A stretch of 64,000 nt of DNA from Deinandra increscens subsp. villosa (GCA_039602395.1 JBCNJP010000006.1:56385502-56449501), one strand, 5' to 3'; numbered from the stretch's first letter, positions 35,495 to 47,639 are shown. Numbers and translations are program-made. Notes: generated by a model not told the origin, from the letters alone.

Positions 35495-35943
35495 TTCCTA
35501 CATTAAAATGAGTGACATTTTAGGATTTATGTGACGTAGAGTTTCCAAGTTTTGAATACATGATAAACAGATAAGCGCAGACGTCAATACGTTTATTTAT
35601 ATATAATGTCTTCAAAACTTATCTACATCTATTCACATGCATCCTTTGTGTCCACATCCTAGCATCAAATAAACTATCTCGCACTTGGCCATATAATAAC
35701 CAGAGCTTAGGGTATACTTATATAGTTAATACCAAATTGCAGTAGCTAAATGTAATTGGGTATTTTCCATACTCATATATCCTAAGTCCCTGTCCATTAT
35801 ATTCCTAATGCATGTTCTACCTATGGGCATAACTATCAACACTGGCATTTGTCTCATCTTACTTGGCTTCCCCAGAGTCCTAGTTTAAGTCTAGACACTG
35901 CAATAGTATCTAAATCTCTTAAACCAAGGCTCTGATACCAACT
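35495..35943 (-). promoter_or_regulatory. Gypsy leader and primer-binding site
   Basis: The untranslated leader lies between the 5' LTR and gag. The forward bases gctctgatacca (35929-35940), read on the minus strand as TGGTATCAGAGC three bases from the LTR end, match initiator Met-tRNA. Confidence 0.88.
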
Positions 35944-38744
35944 TGTGACGCCCACTCCCAGACTTGGCCCTAGGAGCGGTCACGCATCGGATTTACTGAT
36001 GAACACAAGGTACAACAGAGATAACTAAAGCAGCGGAAATAAAAAAACTTTTATTCATATGCCAAGTATTACATAGTAAGAGAGACAAATACAAAAGAGA
36101 AATAAACATCTCCACGCCAGTTTTCGGAAATGTCTTCTCTTGATATCTTGACATAGTCTTGATAGTATATGCCTCCTAGTTCCTGCTCACATCTCAACCT
36201 TCCCTTTTCGATCCGAAGGTCCAGCCTCATCTGACATACATAACGTAACAAGTCAGCTTACGCTGGTGAGTTCTACGTTTTGGGAAAACTTCACCTTTCG
36301 AAGGCACTTAGGTTTGTCAAACACATTTCTGCAATTAGACAATCAAACACAAAGCATATAGCACATATATATTCACATATTCTAACCTCGTGAATAGACT
36401 AACCTTCTGTTGCTTTGTCATCCTTGTCTCATATTAAATGCTATCTTAGGGAAATAGTGTTTCTATTTGCTTTACGAACACATCGTGTAGCAATGGTCCC
36501 TTTAGTTTTGACACTATATAGCTTTGACGCTATCTGGCTTTGACGCCGCTTAGCTTTGACGCTTGCTGGCTTTGACGCCGCTTGGTTTTGACACCATTGG
36601 GACAACACTATTTAACTTCTTGTTTCAGAAATCCCTTACTTACCAATCTTTCCTCGATTACCATTCTTAATCTATTTTACTAGAAACATCGAAATGGCAA
36701 ACTATATTTCCTCTACTCATCATCGTACAATCAATACATATAACAAGCAATTATAACAATTGAGAATATTTTCACACAAAATGTTATGTATATCAGCCCA
36801 AAACGGTTTAAAGCATTTAAACAATTTAAAAGAGGGCTCATAGAACTCACCTTAGCTTTGCAAAGCTATTATTCTGGGGTTAAGTTCTTGTGAATCAGTT
36901 TCTTAATGCCTTTAATGTAATGTCCCTATCAAGACATCCTAAATGTTACAAATCACATTTAAGAATTACCTCATTATCCAAAACCCAACTTTTTATTGGT
37001 TAATACCCTTAATAGTCAAAATGACCATTTTGCCCCTTTTACATATTTTGTTATATCTTTATCAATTCTTTGCTCCTTAACGTTTACCGCTCGTGTTTCC
37101 TCATGACCGATCATTTGGCGGAATTACTATGAGGAATAGTCACGGGGTTTGGAATTTGGTGACGATCGTTACCGGCCGTGTAGGCGTCATTGACGACCAT
37201 GAGGCGGAATTACTACAATCGTTGCACCGAGTAATTTAATTATAAATTACCAAAATTTGAACTCATATATACTTAATATATATGTAAACATGTTACCATA
37301 CCAAATTTCAAGTCCCCATTCCTTCCGGATTATTTTATATTAAATATCCATATTCCGAAACCCTAATTACCCATTGTTCTCGTTTCTGTAGCAAAACTCA
37401 TTTTTATACAGAACCATCTTAGGGTATTATCCATTATGACATTTTATAATATCCCTTAAAGCGGCAAAGCTTAATTCAAAACCGTTTACTCGATTTGGGC
37501 AAAACAATGTCGTGAAAACCCTAATCTTGACCCGTTTCCAAAACTCATACCAAACCTTCACCGATTCTGAAATAAACTTAGGGCTTTTTTAAAACACATC
37601 AAATTAGGATTACCTACCAAAATTCAGGTCCTAATTCCCACCCGATCATCCAATTTTACCCAAACAAGCTCAAGAACCCTAATTTGAGCATAGTTTTAAA
37701 AGTCATACTTAGAGATTGATTTAGCCAAAACTGAAAGAGGTTATTTTAGACCTTACCTAATAATGCTTGACTGCAGAAATTTGGATCTTAACTCTTCACC
37801 GTTTGAGAGAATTGCTCGTTTGAAGATTCTGCGTTTTCTAGGGTTTTCTATGGGGTTTTTGAGTGAATTCCAGCAGATTATGTCGAATTGGGGCTGCTAT
37901 ATATAGCCATTAGAGGCGTCCCATGATCCCAACACGTGTATAGGTGAGTAATCAAGTTAATTTGACGCGTGGATGGTGATTTGGTGCTCAACAAGGCTGA
38001 AAACGTGGCAAAATCGCGACCAAAATCATTTTCTGCACCTGTAGCTGGCTCGCGTATCGCGCCAAGCCTGCCTAGGGGCTTCGCGATACGCCTGCTATCT
38101 TTGGCAGAATGACAGTTTTGGTCCCTGTGGTTTTTATTTGCATTTCAGCCCCCTAACTTCTACCAAACTGTTATTTTATGCACCGAACTAATATAAAACA
38201 TGTTTAATAAAGTTTCTAAGGCTCGGAACACTCTCGATTATATACATATACATACGTATATATATTTATATATATATATATATCTTTCGATATTTTACGT
38301 TCTAGCCCCTCAAACTTTCCAATACTTATCATTTCATGTTATGGGTCACATTAGGATATATTTTTACTATATCCTAAGCCTTAAATGTTCATAATAGTTA
38401 TAGATGCGTATAATATCCGTATACGTTGATAACTTTACATAAATTACACTTTTGGCCCTTCTACTTTTCCATTAACTATTAACACATGTATGTAACTTTC
38501 AATTCACACATATATCATCATGTTATTTGTATAAACATATATTTATCTCATATTTTACTTTCTTTACCGTTTAACTCATCCGTTTATACAAATTTCATCA
38601 TTTTGGCCACTAAACACGTATTTCTAACACATGCAATTTATCTAATGCATAGTTTACCATTTTTATCAATCAAAATTACGTATTGATAATATAGACACGT
38701 ATTTACTAAATATATCATGTACCTGTGAAATATGGGGTGTTACA
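35944..38744 (-). repeat. 5' LTR of the gypsy element
   Basis: It is 2801 bp and nearly identical to 28175-30981. On the minus strand it contains the promoter TATA region (near 37898) and the paired cgcgtatcgcg / gcgatacgc motifs (38051-38092). Confidence 0.93.
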
Positions 38745-38749
38745 CCTAT

Positions 38750-41061
38750 ACAATGGAAGGTATGTCTCTTTAGAGGTAAAATGTCAAATTCAGCGCGAAA
38801 GGTACTGTTCTTAACTTGGTTGTGTGAATGAAGCGGCAAAGGGTGTTTGGAGTCAAACCAAATTCCTAAAATTTTCACTTGGTGATTGATTGTTAAAGTG
38901 TTTTGACTTCAGATGCAATGAAGTGTGCATGTCATGAAACCCAATTTTCAAAAATTTTCAAATCAATACTTTGAAAGTTAGCTTGGCCAGATATCTTCAA
39001 AATTTTGTGTTTTCTTCTTTTAAATGTGTTTGTGTGTTTAAAAAAAAAAAAAAACTGAAAAATTATGTTCACAAGATTGTGACATTAAAAATCAAAAAGC
39101 AAGGGGAAGAAATGTAAAGATGAAGAAAAATTTGACCCCTCAAAAATATTGTGCTTTTCAATTTTTAATTGTGTGTGTCTTGTTTTTGAGAAGTTTAGGG
39201 GAAGTAAAAATGAATGCCCGGGTTGGAGATGGCTGACACGCGTAAGGCGGAAGTGAAAGGCAAGCTCCACAGTGATATGCTCGGTAGGCTCGACCTAAAC
39301 TTATGACCTCCAATGAAAGTGCAGTGAACTTAAAAGATATATATGTTTAGTTTCCCATCCCAGGTTGCATGGTTTAAAAGACTGAGTCCCAGCAAAAATG
39401 GGTTGAGAGTGGTAATTATACCTAGTATTCATTCTCTCACACGCCATGTTTCTGCTGTTATGTCTACACCACATGAGAAAAAGAAATGAAAAAAAATTAA
39501 AAAAAAATGGAAAAAGAAATGAAAAAGAAAAGAGAATAAATAATCACTCAGTTGGTCTTCTTTGCGTGCTTAGCGGCCGACCTGATCACCAACTAATGGT
39601 TAATGAAATAAGTGGTAGTCATAACGGTGTTGCATGGTTCCTCAAGTTGGGGGTTTGTGAATCCTCAATAAACTCTGAGGTTGGGTAGGTTTTGCTGTGT
39701 ACGCTTGGGTGTGGGGACAATTAAATATGACGGTAATATTGTACTATATTAAGCATGACGCATTCGGTTGGGATTAAACGGGTTTGAGTTTAAAGCGGAC
39801 AAACATACCGGCAATCACCTGGACTAGTTGAGTAACTGAAGCTGAAAAGGGTTCCTCAGTCAGATTCATACGGTTTGATCCCTTGTAAACTTTCTCATGT
39901 TTGGTTTGGTAAGTATTTGTTTAGTTTATATCTTTCGTGTGTGAGTCGTTAATTTCTTTTTGGTGTGTTTTCGTCTTGGCCAGGTCGATTTGAGAAGTCA
40001 AAATGTGTTTTTCATGGGTTTTAATGCATGACAATATGCCCCCGACAGATCTTGCCAAATTTTTAGGGGAAGGAGTATGGGATAATAAGTATTATCCGAA
40101 GGGAACTCGAGGATGATACTTATTATCTAATGGAAAAGACTTCCTCCGTCAGATCTTGACAAATTTTTAGGGAAGGAGGGAGGATAATAAGTATTATCCG
40201 AAGGGAACTCGAGGATGATACTTATTATCTAATGAAAAGACTTCCATAATACATAGTATCCGAAGGGAACTCAAGGATAATATGTATTATCTCAAGGGAA
40301 GTCCTTAGCTGAGGGGAAGTAATCAGCTAAGGGGAAGTCTTTAGAGGTCTTGGGTTCAGGGGAAGTTTTATAGAAAACCCATAATCTATATTAGGGTTTT
40401 TGGTTAAAATTATTTTAATTTGAATCAACTAAACAGATGATAATTACCTTCTAACCCAAAGACCAGTCATCAAATGTCTGGTGGAGTATATTTTTTTTCT
40501 TTCAAATGTGTGTCAGATAGGTTGATGATAGAAAGATGTTGCTGCTGCTGCTCAAAGCTAAAGAACCAGCCGGACAAGACTACCATCTGAATAAGCAAGT
40601 GTTCAGGGGAAGTTGTTGGTCTCTTTACAAGCTTCTAAAAGATTATCAAAGAAGATGTTCACAAGCTTAGGGGAAGCAGAAGACTTCAAGTCTCGTTGAA
40701 GAAAGTGATGCAGAGAGCAGTCAGAGATCATGAAGATCCAAGTTCAACAATCAAATTCTTCAAAGTTAGGGGTTTTCAAAATTTCAACCCTCTAATTTTT
40801 GGAGATTTAAGACAGTTACCGAAGATTCAGCAAGAACCAGTTCTTTCAAAAGAAGCAAGTCATTGAGAATCCTCCATCTCATTAACTTGTTCATTTCGAG
40901 AAGTTCGAGCTGATGCTGATCAAGAGAAAGTCCCAAGTGCCCGTCAAGAAACACATTGAAGATTTCTGCGGAAAGAATCTTGATTAGCATCTATGCCAGC
41001 CAGTCAAGAAGAAGAAGTTCAAAGATCGAAGAGAGTTAATATCACAAGCCTAGGGGAAGAT
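38750..41061 (+). other. Non-coding 3' part of the gag-only copia element
   Basis: Over 2.3 kb there is no pol homology. An A-rich tract lies at 39478-39540. About 106-bp tandem blocks lie at 40044-40255, each with aatttttagggg(a)agg, a gataataagtattatcc palindrome and cgaagggaactcgagg. After them, aggggaagt-type polypurine tracts recur (40308, 40332, 40368, 40606, 40660) up to the one that abuts the LTR at 41051-41060. Confidence 0.8.
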
Positions 41062-41528
41062 TGTAGAGGCTAGATTATGAGGCTTGTAATATTAAATAAG
41101 TTGGGCTGGGCTTAGAGGGTTTCATTAGAATCATAGGCTAGTTTGCTATTGTAGTTAGGCTAGTTTATGATTGGGCTTGGGTTTACTATTAGGTTTATGA
41201 TCAAAAGGGGCCCAATAGTAAACCCAATGGTGGTCTATATATAGACCACTTGACCTCCTTATTTGGAGTTGCTGATTACGATTCTGAGAGGGCAGCCAAG
41301 GTGTTTACGATCCAAAGTGATTACGATCGTAAACCCAAGAGAAGTGTGTTTACGATTTTCTGAGTTGTACCCGACAAGTTCATCTTGTGTGCAAGTTCAA
41401 GTTTTTAACGTTTATATCATCGTATTTTCGTGTTTCTTCTCTTCTCTCATCTTGAATCAATCAATCACTTGGATTCCGCACTCGTGATTGATAGAATATC
41501 GTGTTTCGAGAGTTTTTCTGGACCTACA
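41062..41528 (+). repeat. 3' LTR of the gag-only copia element
   Basis: It is 467 bp, preceded by the polypurine tract taggggaagat and followed by the duplication ATCCT (41529-41533), after which the interrupted MITE resumes. Confidence 0.92.
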
Positions 41529-41534
41529 ATCCTT

Positions 41535-41567
<33 letters not shown>

Positions 41568-42430
41568 GATTAAGGGTTAACGAAACCCTAATCCTCATTT
41601 GCGCCTCCTCACCTTCCTCGTCTCTCTCTCTCTCGGTCGCTGTCGCCACCCTAGGCGACGCCCTAGCCACCGCCGCCGGCGACCTCCGTCACCTCTCTCG
41701 GCGTCTACCGAAAACCACCACACGGCCTCTTCTTTGGTGTTCTTATATAAAGCCACCGCCGCCACCCGACCTTGAGCCGCAACCGTCGCCGCAGCTCTCA
41801 TGCTGCATCACCGCCGCTCCCATCACATGTCGCCATCAGAGCGATGTTAGCGGCACTTGCCACTGCCGCCGCCTCCGCCACCTCGTCGTCGTCGCTCGTG
41901 TTAGCCGCTACCGTTGCCACCTTCGGTTCCCTTTGGCGCTTGCCCGTCACCGCCATCATTTGAATCGTCGCGGTGCGCGATGAATCAATCAGGAGCGATT
42001 CGCGATACGCGAAGTGTCTCAGATCCGAACGGTCGGATCCGTTTTTCCGTGAAACCCTCGTGACTTGCTCGTTGTTCCTCGGTGTCTCAAATGTTTGTTA
42101 GAACACCACCCATGTTTATCTAAACTCCGTTTTAGTTTAGATATTTAATTTTGATTTGTTTATCGTAATTATTTTCGTGTTACGTTTCAATGCATATGGT
42201 GTTTGTGTGCGATTTGGTGATCATGATCCTGTTGACATGTTTACGATTTATTTGGTTTATGCGTTAGATTAGTTTAAATCATTTTATTCTGTTGTGTAAC
42301 GAATTACATGTTTAATTCGTTCAAACTTTGATTTACTAATGTTCGGTCGGTAACGATTAATATTAAAAGTGGATTATATTTTTGTTTGTCGTCACCGGAC
42401 ACTCGTATATCAATGTCGTAACCAAACAAG
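41568..42430. other. GC-rich (GCC)n stretch, possible LTR leader
   Basis: Between 41600 and 41960 the sequence is rich in gccaccgcc/gccgcc trinucleotides and gives open frames on both strands that encode only Ala/Arg/Ser-rich peptides. There is a TATA-like cttatataaag (about 41738-41750) and a gcgcgatgaatc…cgcgatacgcg block (41975-42012) like those in the gypsy LTRs. It continues the DNA left of the nest (24030-24417). It may be the LTR of another element; I do not call a gene. Confidence 0.35.
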
Positions 42431-43177
42431 AATATGTATGTAATGATAGAATTATAAACTTGAACTTAGCTAGTTAAAAGTTAAATACACTTAGGAAAAC
42501 AAGATAAGGTAATTAGAGATATGTATGACGAAACGAAAAAAAACAAGCGTTTATGAGTGAATGGGGACAGATATTTCACCTAAAGTTTAAAGTCAAGTCT
42601 TTCTAAAATCGAGTGTCATTATTGTAACTTTAAGGGTGCGAGGAGGTGTACATCCAAATCAGTATTGAAGGCTAATGATCCCTCAAAAAACCATGTTTAA
42701 TTTTTTATGATCATCTCTCTAAAATGACATTGACAAAAATAGTGATGTGTTCCAGCTGGTTGAGGCGTGTTGGTGTAAGAGGAACATAGTCTCTGGGTAC
42801 TGTGTGATAAACAGTTCCCAACAAGACTAAATGGGAAATTTTATAAGGTTAGAGTTTGAAGTTCGACTGATCACTATGTTATACAGAACCGTCGAACTGA
42901 TTGTTGGGCTATCAAGAAGATATATGCATGAAAGTTGGAGGTAGCAGAGATGAGGATGCTAATGTTGATCATGTGTGGACGCACGAGGATGGATCGGGTA
43001 ACACATGAAGTTTTTTAAGAAAAAATAGCGGCCACATGTACCTTGGATAAGATAAATGGGAGAGATTGATTTGGTCTAGACACGAAAAAAAAAAGGGGAA
43101 ACAAATGTCGGCTCTCGTAAAAATCATGAAAACTCTAGCATTGGAAGGAGGAGAGACGTACAAAGACAGACATAAAC
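42431..43177. other. No gene recognised
   Basis: AT-rich sequence without termini, domains or tandem repeats that I can support. Confidence 0.4.
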
Positions 43178-43180
43178 TAA

Positions 43181-44750
43181 GGGGGCGTTTGGTTCGCGGA
43201 ATTCATTGGAATTGGATTTGGAATTGGAATTGGAATTCAAAGGAATTGGAATTTGAAGGAATTGGAATTCAAAAGAATTGGAATTTAAATTCAAATTCCA
43301 ATTCCACTAAAGTCCGCGAACCAAACACACTATGGAATTCAAAAGAATTGGAATCCAAAGGAATTGGATTTAAATTTTAAAATTAAAATTCAATAAAAAC
43401 CACGTCTGGACCCGTCTCACGGACCAGCCCGACCCGACCAGACCCCCAGACCGACCGGAGCCGACCCCCAGACCGACCAGACCCGACCCCCAGACCGACA
43501 CCCAGACCCGACCCGACCCGAACCGACCCGACACCCAAACCGCCCCGACCCCCGCCCCGACTCGAACCGAACCGACCCGACCCCCGGACCGAACCCGACC
43601 CGAACCCTGGACCCGACCCGACCCCCGGATCGGACCGGACCGACCGAACCCGACTGGGCCGGACCCCTGGACCCGACCCCCAGACCGAACCCGGCCCCCG
43701 AACGGACCGAACGAACCGGACCATGTCGGTCGGTCCGGGAGTCGGGTCCCGTCCGGTTCGGGGGTCCGGTGCGGTTGGCGGTCCGGTCCGGGGTTCGGAT
43801 CCGGTCGGTGGGGACCGGGGGTCGGTTTCAATCGCTCAGGCTCGGTCGGTTCGGGGGTCCGGTCTGAGGTTCGGGTCCGGGGGTCTGGTCGGTCCGGGGG
43901 TCTGGTCGGTCCGGTCCGGTTCGGGGGTTGGGTCGGGTCCGGTTCGGGGGTTCGGTCGGGTTCGGGGTCCGGTCGGTCCGGGGTTGGGTGGGGTCCGGTT
44001 GGTCCGGTCCGGTCCGGGGGTCCGGTCCGGTCCGGGGGTCCGGTCGGTCCGGTCCGGTCCGGTCCGGGGGTCGGGTCGGGTTCGGGGGTCGGGTCGGGTT
44101 CGGGGGTCGGGTCGGGGCCGGTTCGGGGGTCCTGTTGGGTTCGGGGGTCCGGTCGGTCCGGTCCGGTTTGGGGGTCGGGTCGGGTCGGGTCCGGGGGTCG
44201 GGTCTGGTTCAGACCGGGGGTCCGGTCGGGTTCGGGGGTCTGGTCGGTCCGGTGGGGTTCGGGCGTCCGGTCCGGGGTCGGGTGGGGTCCAGACCGAGGG
44301 TCCGGTGGGGTTCGGGGGTCCGGTCCGGGGTCAGGTGGGGTCCGGGGGTCGGGTCCGGTCCAGACCGGGGGTCCGGTCGGGTTCGGGGGTCCGGTCGGTC
44401 CGGTCGGGTTCGGGGGTCCAGTCCGGGGTCGGGTGGGGTCCGGTCCGGGGGTCGGGTCCGGTTAGGTCAGATAGGTTCGGTCCACGGGTCGGGTCCAGTC
44501 GGGTAGTTGTCTTCGGTGTGGAAGGAATGTGAAATCCTTTATTATTATGAAGTAATGTGAAATCCATTGAATGAAGGAATTTGATGGAATCTAATCAAAT
44601 TCCAATTCCAATTCCCTTATTAACCAAACACATTAAATATGGAATTAAAATTCCAATTCACTGAAGTCCGTGTACCAAACACACTATGGAATGGAATTCG
44701 AATTCCAATTCCAATGAATTCCCACGAATTCCATCATACCAAACGCCCCC
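43181..44750. mobile_element. Harbinger/Tourist-type element, 1570 bp, TAA duplication, with GC-rich core
   Basis: The termini are GGGGGCGTTTGGTTCG and ACCAAACGCCCCC, inverted. TAA is duplicated at 43178-43180 and 44751-44753. Next to each end lie arms made of ggaattggaattcaaa-type units and their complement, with an inner copy of accaaacacactatgg on each side. This is the pattern of a widespread plant Tourist-like MITE family. The unusual part is the 1.1-kb G/C-rich minisatellite in the middle (see next entry). There is no transposase. Confidence 0.8.
43395..44500. repeat. Strand-switching minisatellite of ggtccggtcgggttcggggg-like units
   Basis: From 43395 to about 43720 the top strand is C-rich (gacccgacccccagaccgac). 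From about 43721 to 44500 it is G-rich (gggggtccggtcggttcg). The array is therefore an asymmetric inverted repeat (about 325 and 780 bp) built of degenerate 8- to 20-bp units. Frequent GGGGG and GGG runs at short spacing give strong G-quadruplex potential on the right-arm top strand and the left-arm bottom strand. All long open frames here are by-products of the repeat. Confidence 0.9.
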
Positions 44751-44753
44751 TAA

Positions 44754-45305
44754 CAGGGGATGAATGGACCGGTCAGGATTTGTTACTTTTACACCCCTTA
44801 GAACAAGGCCAATGATATGAGTTCTTAAAAATGCCGCATTAGGGTTGTGGACTTTAGGAGTTCTTTGATTGTCTTAGGTTTAGCTTTTCTATAGTGTTAT
44901 TAGGGAAAATATACATTTTCAAGGGATTGTATAGATACTTGGTAGGAGTTGGTGTGTATTTTTACTTGTCTATTTGCTCTTTTATTTGTAGGTACTATAT
45001 AACTTTTTTTAGAACGGTATTTTATATAAAGAGAATAACTCAAGATGAGTTAGAAAAAATTATATAGAAATGAAAGGGTTAAAAAACCACTCATCCTAAA
45101 GTAAGTTGACTTTACGATGCCTATGAGTAAACCATGAAAATGAATGAAAAACAATATTATCAAAAAGCTCGCCATTCCGCGCTTTCGATAGTTGGAAAAT
45201 TGAAAGGTTTCTCATCCTCCAAATGTTCTACCGAGCCGTAAAAATGATTGAGATAATAACATCTACTTCACCCTAGAACAATGAAGATTATCAATCTGAC
45301 AGTAC
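44754..45305. other. No gene recognised
   Basis: AT-rich DNA between the Harbinger-type element and a LINE remnant. No features seen. Confidence 0.4.
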
Positions 45306-45900
45306 ACCTACGAAGTAGAACGTGGATTTAAGTTAACCTCTAAACAAGCCGAGAGACGAACGAAAACTTTAGAAGCCATCAAACAATCACCAAAAAGATG
45401 AGAAGAAGATTCCACATTTAACGAACATAACGGGCATAAAATGGAAAGGATGTCAATCCCAATTAAGACGAGTCGGGAAACGATCCAATAAAAGCCTCCA
45501 TACAAAAATGTAAACTTTTTACGGAACAAATTAACCGACACCATCTCGTTTCAAAATCGCCCATTAAAAGATGCCGCCTATCAATATAATTTTGAACGTC
45601 TATCACCTCGAATAAAGTTTTACCAACACCATTTATCATCCTCAGCCAACAACTCAACATTCTCGAGTAAAGCCATAAGATTAACATATTATTATTGTTG
45701 AGCGTCGTCTCTAATAGTACGACGCCAAAACCAATTCCAATCCACGTGATCCCTATAATTGGAAACCAAACCATCCTTATTCAACAATAAAACAAATAAG
45801 CGAGGAAATATATGACGTAAAGCTCGATCACCAACCCAAAAATCTTTTCAAAACTCGTATTACTCTCGTTACCAACTTGCTTCTAAAAAGTACGATACGA
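45306..45900 (-). pseudogene. LINE ORF2 C-terminal fragment (zf-RVT region)
   Basis: On the minus strand, shifting frames encode VGDRALRHIFPRLF, then YIDRRHLLMGDFETRWCRLI, then GIDILSILCPLCSLNVESSS and HLFGDCLMASKVF. These are the pre-zf-RVT and zf-RVT segments of plant L1-type reverse transcriptases. Frameshifts and stops show decay. The fragment is similar in kind to, but clearly a different copy from, that at 21895-22270. Confidence 0.7.
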
Positions 45901-47214
45901 TTGTTTGCTCTTTTTCTAGTGATAGTTTACAACTTTCACTAGAAGTAATAATCTTGTATGGTGGTTTGTTTTGATTTTCTTTGTATTCCATACAAAGTTT
46001 TAGTTATATCTTTGGAGTCGTCTAGGCTGATGGATCGCATTAGGGTTTGGTTTGAAAAGATTATAATTCTCATCATTTACTGACTTTTAATGTTTGACTT
46101 TTTGACTTTATAATTATAACGGCCTATTTTCTTAATCTTGCCTTGGGCCAATTTTTTTACACTTGTTGAAGACAACCCCGTCTACTTGTCTCCAGCTCAT
46201 TGTGTCCTCGAGTGTCACTAGGAATCACAAAGTCGCTAAGATCTTAAAATTGGAAATCTCTTACGACTAACGATTGACGTCCGATTACCCAAGACAACCC
46301 CAATGACGCAAGGGCGTCCACACCTAGAGATCAGATGGTAGAGTCATACTTTCGCGTGTACTGGGTAGTCGAAACATGTCAATTTGAGAAAGAAAAAAAA
46401 ACTCATCTTTCAAAGGCCCATTGTGGTAAAACATGTAGGCTCGAGAAATCAAATTTGTGACATTTAAATCAATAAGTCTTCCAATCATCACCTCGTACAA
46501 TTGCTCGAGTGGTTAAGTGATGTTCTTTTTGAAGGTTTGATTTCAATTGTCTTTTAGTAATTTACATGAATAGTCCTTTAGTTTTTTTTTACAAAAGACT
46601 TTTAGCCTCTCTCTAAAAAAAACTTAGCAGAGTTTTCAAAAAGGTTGGTATTAAAACCCACACATGTTTGATAAGACCTTATAAATGAAACTTTTTAAAG
46701 TTAGACTTGTGTTTTGAAACCCGTACATGATATGCCGGACCCAATTAAACTGGGAACCGGCCTAGGTTATAATTAAATTTCAAAAAAAAAGTCTATTCTC
46801 TCAAATTTTCAAATATAAAAATAATAAAATTAATAAGTAAACTACTTTTCAGTCATTTTAATTATGTTTGGTTGGAAAAGGATCATGAAACAAGTTCCAC
46901 TAGCCGGTCGCACTAAAATGTCTTAATCTTAGAGTGTGTTTTAAATATATAAAGATTAAGCCTTATAAGTAACGTTTACAACATGCATGAGCATATCATT
47001 ATATTCCCTTTTGAACCATATTCTCAATCTTCATCAATCTTCATCAATCTTCACATTGTGTATGTAGAAGTATCATGTGTTGACAACATATTTTTGGCAA
47101 AATTATAAATCCATTTACAATCAAATTTGATCTAAACAAGAGAAAAGACACCATCAGCATATGCTTGCAACAATTAATTACATTTACATTTTATAAGATT
47201 TAACACCCGTAACC
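45901..47214. other. No gene recognised
   Basis: Mostly AT-rich. A short tandem atcttcatca motif occurs at 47025-47052. No domains or element ends were found. Confidence 0.35.
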
Positions 47215-47605
47215 TTTTTTCTAATGGAAAATTGGAAATAAATAATCTCAAGTTTTCATGTTTGGCCGGCAATAATCCCAACTTTTAAAATAGCTCTCAG
47301 TGGTCCCAACTTTCACTATATTTACCTGTAATGGTCCCATCGTTAAAATCATTAACTCCGTTAACTCCCTTGATGATGTGGATGCCATGTAGGTTAATAG
47401 GAGATTTCGAAATTATAAAAAAAATTCCCAAGTCACGTGCCATGTCATCAAGGGAGTTAACGGAGTTAGGGATTTTAGCTATAGGACCATTACAGGTAAA
47501 TATAGTGAAAGTTGGGACCACTGGGAGCTATTTTAAAAGTTGGGATTATTGCCGGCCAAACATGAAAACTTGGGATTATTTATTTCCAATTTTCCTTTTT
47601 TAATT
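47215..47605. mobile_element. Hairpin MITE, about 390 bp
   Basis: The left arm (ggaaaattggaaataaataa, ctcaagttttcatgtttggc, cggcaataatcccaactttt) is the near-complete reverse complement of the right arm ending aaaacttgggattatttatttcc. The arms are about 170 bp and the loop lies near 47390-47440. There is no coding capacity. Open frames in both directions follow from the palindrome. Confidence 0.8.
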
Positions 47606-47639
47606 AAGAAAACATATTATTTATCATCAGAGTCTCTCA

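Larger units (their letters stand above)
28175..38744 (-). mobile_element. Ty3/gypsy chromovirus (Tekay/Del-like), 10.57 kb, nested in the copia element
   Basis: Its LTRs are 2.8 kb each: 35944-38744 is the 5' LTR and 28175-30981 the 3' LTR in the element's minus orientation. Target duplication CCTAT lies at 28170-28174 and 38745-38749. A primer-binding site, a polypurine tract and a gag-pol frame with a C-terminal chromodomain are all present. By eye about two dozen substitutions and one TA-tract length change separate the LTRs, just under 1 percent, so the insertion is recent. It interrupts the copia element 126 bases after its gag stop. The chromodomain and long LTRs place it in the Tekay lineage. 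Confidence 0.93.
24849..41528 (+). mobile_element. Gag-only Sirevirus-like Ty1/copia element (TR-GAG type), interrupted by a gypsy element
   Basis: Two 467-bp LTRs (24849-25315 and 41062-41528) begin TGTAGAGG and end GACCTACA, differ by about three bases, and are flanked by ATCCT (24844-24848 and 41529-41533). The primer-binding site directly follows the left LTR and a polypurine tract precedes the right one. Without the 10,575 bp gypsy insertion and its duplicate, the element is about 6.1 kb. It has a gag gene but no protease, integrase, reverse transcriptase or RNase H on either side of the insertion. Repeated aggggaag tracts before the 3' LTR match the multiple polypurine tracts known from Sireviruses. 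It would need enzymes from a relative. Confidence 0.85.

Noticed and set aside
35069..35534. Frames opposite the start of the gypsy gag-pol
   Set aside because: They are antisense shadows of a clearly recognised polyprotein.
41595..41963. Ala/Arg/Ser-rich frames in the (GCC)n stretch
   Set aside because: Low-complexity translation. Both strands are open and there is no domain or splice context.
43370..44567. Long open frames up to 269 codons on both strands
   Set aside because: They are translations of the GC-rich minisatellite (Arg/Gly/Ser/Val periodic). Frames in several phases are open at once and show no domain.
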